From NCBI GenBank assembly GCA_028095005.1, contig CM051461.1, forward strand, positions 63,035,840 through 63,099,839: a DNA stretch of 64,000 bases. The letters run 5' to 3'. The stretch is from Rhynchospora pubera. Taxonomy: Eukaryota; Streptophyta; Magnoliopsida; Poales; Cyperaceae. The notes under the pieces were generated by a model that was not told the origin of the DNA, did not search any database, and was given only the letters and a program-made list of their open reading frames with translations. The position numbers were made by a program, and so were the translations under genes. This document shows, piece by piece, positions 59,701 through 64,000 of the stretch (position 1 is its first letter; every line of letters begins with the position of its first letter).

Positions 59701-62700
59701 TCACATAATATGAAGATTTTACAGATTCTGAGTATATTTTAGCATTTCAAGCGATTTTGCATTATTTTAAGTCATTTTGATCATAATAATGTATATTTAA
59801 GCTCTTTATATAGTCTAGAATTTGTTTATGGTATCACTTATTCAAAACAATTGGATTATACATTGTAATTATGCACATAATATTCAGATTTTAAAGATTC
59901 TGAGTATATTTGAGCATTTCAAGCGATTTTGCATTAATTTTAAGTTATTTGATCACAATAATCAATATTTAAGCTCTTTATATTGTATAGAATTTGGTTA
60001 TGAGCTCAATTATGAAAATGATTGGATTATACGTTGTAATTATTCACATATTGTGCAGATTTAACATATTCTGAGTATATATGAGCATTTGAAGTGATTT
60101 TGCATTTATTTTAAGTCATTTGATCACAATAATCTATATTTATACTCTTTATATAATTTAGAATATGTTTATGAGGTCAATTATTAAGAAATATTGGATT
60201 ATACATTGTAACTATTCACACAATATGCAGATTTTACAGATTCTGAGTATATTTTAGTATTTCAAGCGATTTTGCATTCAATTTAAGTGATTTGATAACA
60301 ATAATGTATATTTAAGCTCTTTATATAGTCTATAATATGTTTATGATATCACTTATTCAAAATAATTGGATTATACATTATAATTATGCACATAATATTC
60401 AGATTTGAAAGATTCTGAGTATATTTGAGCATTTCAATCGATTTTTCATTAATTTTAAGTCATTTGATCACAATAATCTATATTGAAGCTCTTTATATTG
60501 TGCAGAATTTGTTTATGAACTCTATTATTCAAAATGATTGGATTATGCATTGTAATTATTCACACATTGTGCAGATTTTACGGATTCTGAGTATATATGA
60601 GCATTTGAAGCGATTTTGTATTTATTTTAAGTCATTTGATCACAATAATCTATATTTATCCCCTTTATATAGTTTAGAATATGTTTATGAGGTCAATTAT
60701 TAAGAAAGATTGGATTATACATTGTAATTATTCACGTAATATGCAGATTTGACAAATTCTAAGTATATTTCAGCATTTTAAGCGATTTTGCGTTCATTTT
60801 AAGTAATTTGATCACAATAATCTATATTTAAGCTCTTTATATAGTCTAGAACATGTTTAAGAACTCATTCCAAATGATTGGATTATACATTGTAATTATT
60901 CACATAATATACGGATTTTACAATTTCTGAGTATATTTGAGCATTTTAAACGATTCTGAATTCTTTATAAGTCATTTGACCCCAGTAATCTATATTTACG
61001 ATCTTTATATAGTTTCGAATATGTTTCTAAACTAAGTTATTCAAAACGATTGGATTATATATTGTAATTGCGCAAATGATCTAAAAATTTTAAAGATTCT
61101 AAGTATATTGAAGCATTTCAAGCGATTTTGCATTCATTTTAAGTTATTTTTTCACAATAATCAATATTTAAGCTATTTATATAGTCTTAAATATGTTTAT
61201 GAGCTCAATTATTCAAAATGATTGGATTATACATTGTAATTATTCACATAATGTGCTTATTATACAGATTCTAAGTTTATTTGAGCATTTCAATTAATTT
61301 TGCATTCATTTTAAGTTATTTGATGATAATATTCTATATTTAAGCTCTTTATATAGTTTAGAATATGTTTATGAGCTAAATTATTCAAAACAATTGGATT
61401 ATACATATTTTACAGATTCTAAGTTTATTTGAGCATTTCGAGCGATTTTGCATTCGTTTTAATTGATTTGATCACAATAATATATATTTAAGCTCTTTAT
61501 TTTTTCTAGAATATGTTTAGGATATAAATTACTCAAAACGATTGGATTATACATTGTAATTATGAACATAATGTGCAGATTTGAAAGATTCTGAGTATAT
61601 TTGAGCATTTAAGGCTATTTTGCATTCATTTTAATTCATTTGATCTCAATAATCTACATTTAGCCTCTTTATATAGTCTACAATATGTTTTTTTTTTGGA
61701 TAAACTAGATAGTGACTATCTAGGATATATAGTCTACAATATGTTTATGAACTTAATTATTCAAAACGATTGGATTGTACATTGTAATTACGAACAAATG
61801 TGCTAGAATATTTTACATATTCTGGGAATATTTTAACATTTCAAACGATTTTACATTCATTTTGAGTCATCTGATCACAATAATCTATATTTAACCTCTT
61901 TATATAGTCTAGAATATGTTTATGAACTCACTTATTCAAAAATATTGGATAATACACTGTAATTATGCTCGAAATGTGCAAATTTTATTGATTCTGAGTA
62001 TATTTGAGCATTTCTAGCGATTTTTGCATTCAATTTGAGACATTTGTTCACAATAATGTATATATTTAAGCTCCTTACATAGGCAAGAATTTGTTTACGA
62101 GCACACTCATTTAAAACGATTGGATTATTTATTGTAATTACACAAATAATGAGCAAATTTTAAAGATTCTGTGTATATTTGGGTATTTCAAGCGATTTTG
62201 TATTCACTTTAAGTCATTTGTTGACAATAATCTATATTTATGCTCTTTATATAGTCTAGAATATGTTTATGAACTCACTTATTCAAAACGATTGGATTAT
62301 AAATTGTAATTATTCACATAATTTGCAGATTTTACAGATTCTGAGTATATTTGAGCATTTCAAGCGATTTGAATTCATTTTAAGTCATTTGATCGCAATA
62401 ATCTATATTGATGCTCTTCATATAGTCTAAAGTATGTTTACGAGCTCACTTATTCAAAACGATTGGATTATAAATTCTAATTATGCACATAATGTTCAGA
62501 TTTGAAAGATTCTGTGTATATTTGAACATTTCAAATGATTTTCCATTCATTTTAAAGCATTTGATCAACATCATCTATATATGATCATTATATAGTTTAG
62601 AATTTATTTATGAACACACTTATTCAAAATGATCGTATTATACATTATAATTACACACATAATTTGCAGATTTTACAGATTCTGTGTATATTTTGGCATT

Positions 62701-64000
62701 TCAAGCGATTTTGCATTCATTTTAAGTTATTTGATGACATTATCTATATTTAAACTCTTTATATAGTCTAGAATATGTTTATGAGCTCACATATTTAATA
62801 CGATTGGATTAGACATTGTAATTGTTCACATAATATACAGATTTTACAATTTCTGAGTTTATTTGAGCATTTCAAACGATTTTGTATTCATTTTTTAAGT
62901 CATTTGACCACAGTAATATATATTTATGATTTTTATATAGTTTAGAATATGTTTATGAGGTCAATTATTAAGAAAGATTGGTTTATGCATTGTAATTATT
63001 CACATAATGTGCAGATTTTACAAATTCTAAGTATATTTGAGCATTTTAAGCGATTTTGCATTCATTTTAAGTCATTTGATCACAATAATCTATTATTAAG
63101 CTCTTTATAAAGTCTAGAATATGTTTATGAGTTCAATTATTCAAAATGATTGGATTGTACATTGTAATTATTCACATAATATGCAGCTTTTACAGATTCT
63201 GAATATATTTGAGCATTTCAAGCGATTTTGTATTCATTTTAAGTCATTTGATCACAATAATGTATATTTAAGGTCTTTATATAGTCTAGAATATGTTATG
63301 GTATCACTTATTCAAAAAGATTGGATAATAAATTATAATTATTCAAATAATGTTCATATTTTAAAGATTCTGAGTATATTTGAGCATTTCAAGCGATTTT
63401 GCATTAATTTTAAGTTATTTGATCACAATAATCTATATTTAAGCTTTTTATATTGTGTAGAATATTTTTACGGGCTCAATTATTCAAAACGATTGGATTA
63501 TACATTGTAATTATTCACGTATTTTGCAGATTTTACAGATTCTGTGTGTATTTGAAGAGATTTTGCATTCATTTTAAGTCATTTGATTACAATAATCTAT
63601 ATTTATGCTCTTTATATAGTCTAAAATATGTTTATGAGCTTAATTATTCAAAACGATTGGATTATACATTGTAATTATTCACATAATGTGCATATTTTAC
63701 AGATTATAAGTTTCTTTGAACATTTCAATCGATTTTCCATCCATTCATTTTGAGCCATCTGATCAGAATAATCTATATTTAAGCTCTTCATATAGTCTAG
63801 AATATGTTTATGAGCTCACATATTCAAAACGATTGGATTATACATTGTAATTATTCACATAATGTGCAGATTTTATAGATTATAAGTTTCTTTGAACATT
63901 TCAATCGATTTTGCATTCATTTTAAATCATTTGATCACAATCATCTATATTTAAGATCTTTATATTGTCAAGAATATGTTTATGAACTCACTTATTCTAA
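56724..64000. repeat. 172-bp satellite array, about 42 copies
   Basis: The unit TCTAGAATATGTTTATGAGCT... recurs every 172 bases (for example 59131, 59303, 59475, 59647) to the end of the window. It is roughly three-quarters A+T. Copies differ at many sites, and some variants recur in order, showing a higher-order pattern. One unit near 61400 has lost about 30 bases, and another holds a small insertion at 61671-61746. Since 172 is not a multiple of three, the frames of 70-130 codons seen here are chance products. The array continues beyond the window. Such unit length and composition suit plant centromeric or subtelomeric satellites; which one cannot be told. Confidence 0.97.
61671..61746 (-). 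mobile_element. Minute retroposed fragment inside the satellite
   Basis: A 20-bp direct repeat, ATATAGTCTACAATATGTTT, at 61671-61690 and 61727-61746 flanks 36 bases that on the minus strand end ...CTAGTTTATCC followed by a run of A. A long target duplication plus an A tail is the mark of LINE-driven retroposition. The inserted body (about 29 bases) includes a small perfect hairpin, CTAGATAG-TGA-CTATCTAG. Confidence 0.7.

Noticed and set aside
59822..63674. Plus- and minus-strand frames of 70-129 codons in the satellite, with similar protein sequences
   Set aside because: They are the same satellite unit read through; the 172-base period shifts frame each copy and the frames end at random. 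No codon bias or conserved start.

Overview
This is nuclear DNA of a flowering plant. The evidence is AT-rich sequence, genes split by short GT-AG introns, an F-box/DUF295 gene (a plant-specific combination), a 16-exon kelch-propeller gene, and plant-type transposable elements: Ty1/copia, an Athila-like Ty3/gypsy LTR with a tRNA-Asp-type primer binding site, a LINE, and many MITEs. I cannot name the species. No tRNA, rRNA, CRISPR or prokaryotic-type features were seen.

Layout. 0-1.1 kb: a decayed fragment of a C2H2 zinc-finger gene with its 3' flank. 1.9-8.9 kb: a MITE, a 5'-truncated LINE split by a solo copia LTR, and a solo LTR of a second family. 10.2-13 kb: an intact F-box/DUF295 gene (minus strand) with a probable 5'-UTR intron. 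13-16.2 kb: foldback elements. 16.5-17.3 kb: a second zinc-finger copy, clearly a pseudogene. 17.97-33.8 kb: a decayed Ty1/copia element broken by at least four later insertions. 33.8-35.7 kb: a 1.9 kb element with long terminal inverted repeats. 35.9-39.6 kb: an Athila-like 5' LTR with PBS and gag start, holding another solo LTR. 40.1-41.2 kb: the only apparently intact zinc-finger gene. 41.7-43.9 kb: a truncated copy of the F-box gene and its upstream region. 46.3-53.4 kb: the intact kelch gene (minus strand, 499 codons reconstructed exon by exon). 56.7 kb to the window end: an array of about 42 copies of a 172-bp AT-rich satellite, possibly pericentromeric or subtelomeric.

The genes do not form a pathway. 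Two short gene types (zinc finger and F-box) were duplicated locally. One zinc-finger copy, one F-box copy and the kelch gene look functional or potentially functional; the rest is decayed. Target-site duplications are readable for many insertions and give a clear order of events. The most unusual signal is that three different LTR families each carry their own short palindrome. In two of them (including the Athila-like LTR) the same palindrome recurs near both ends of the LTR, and its sequence changes in step between related LTR copies.
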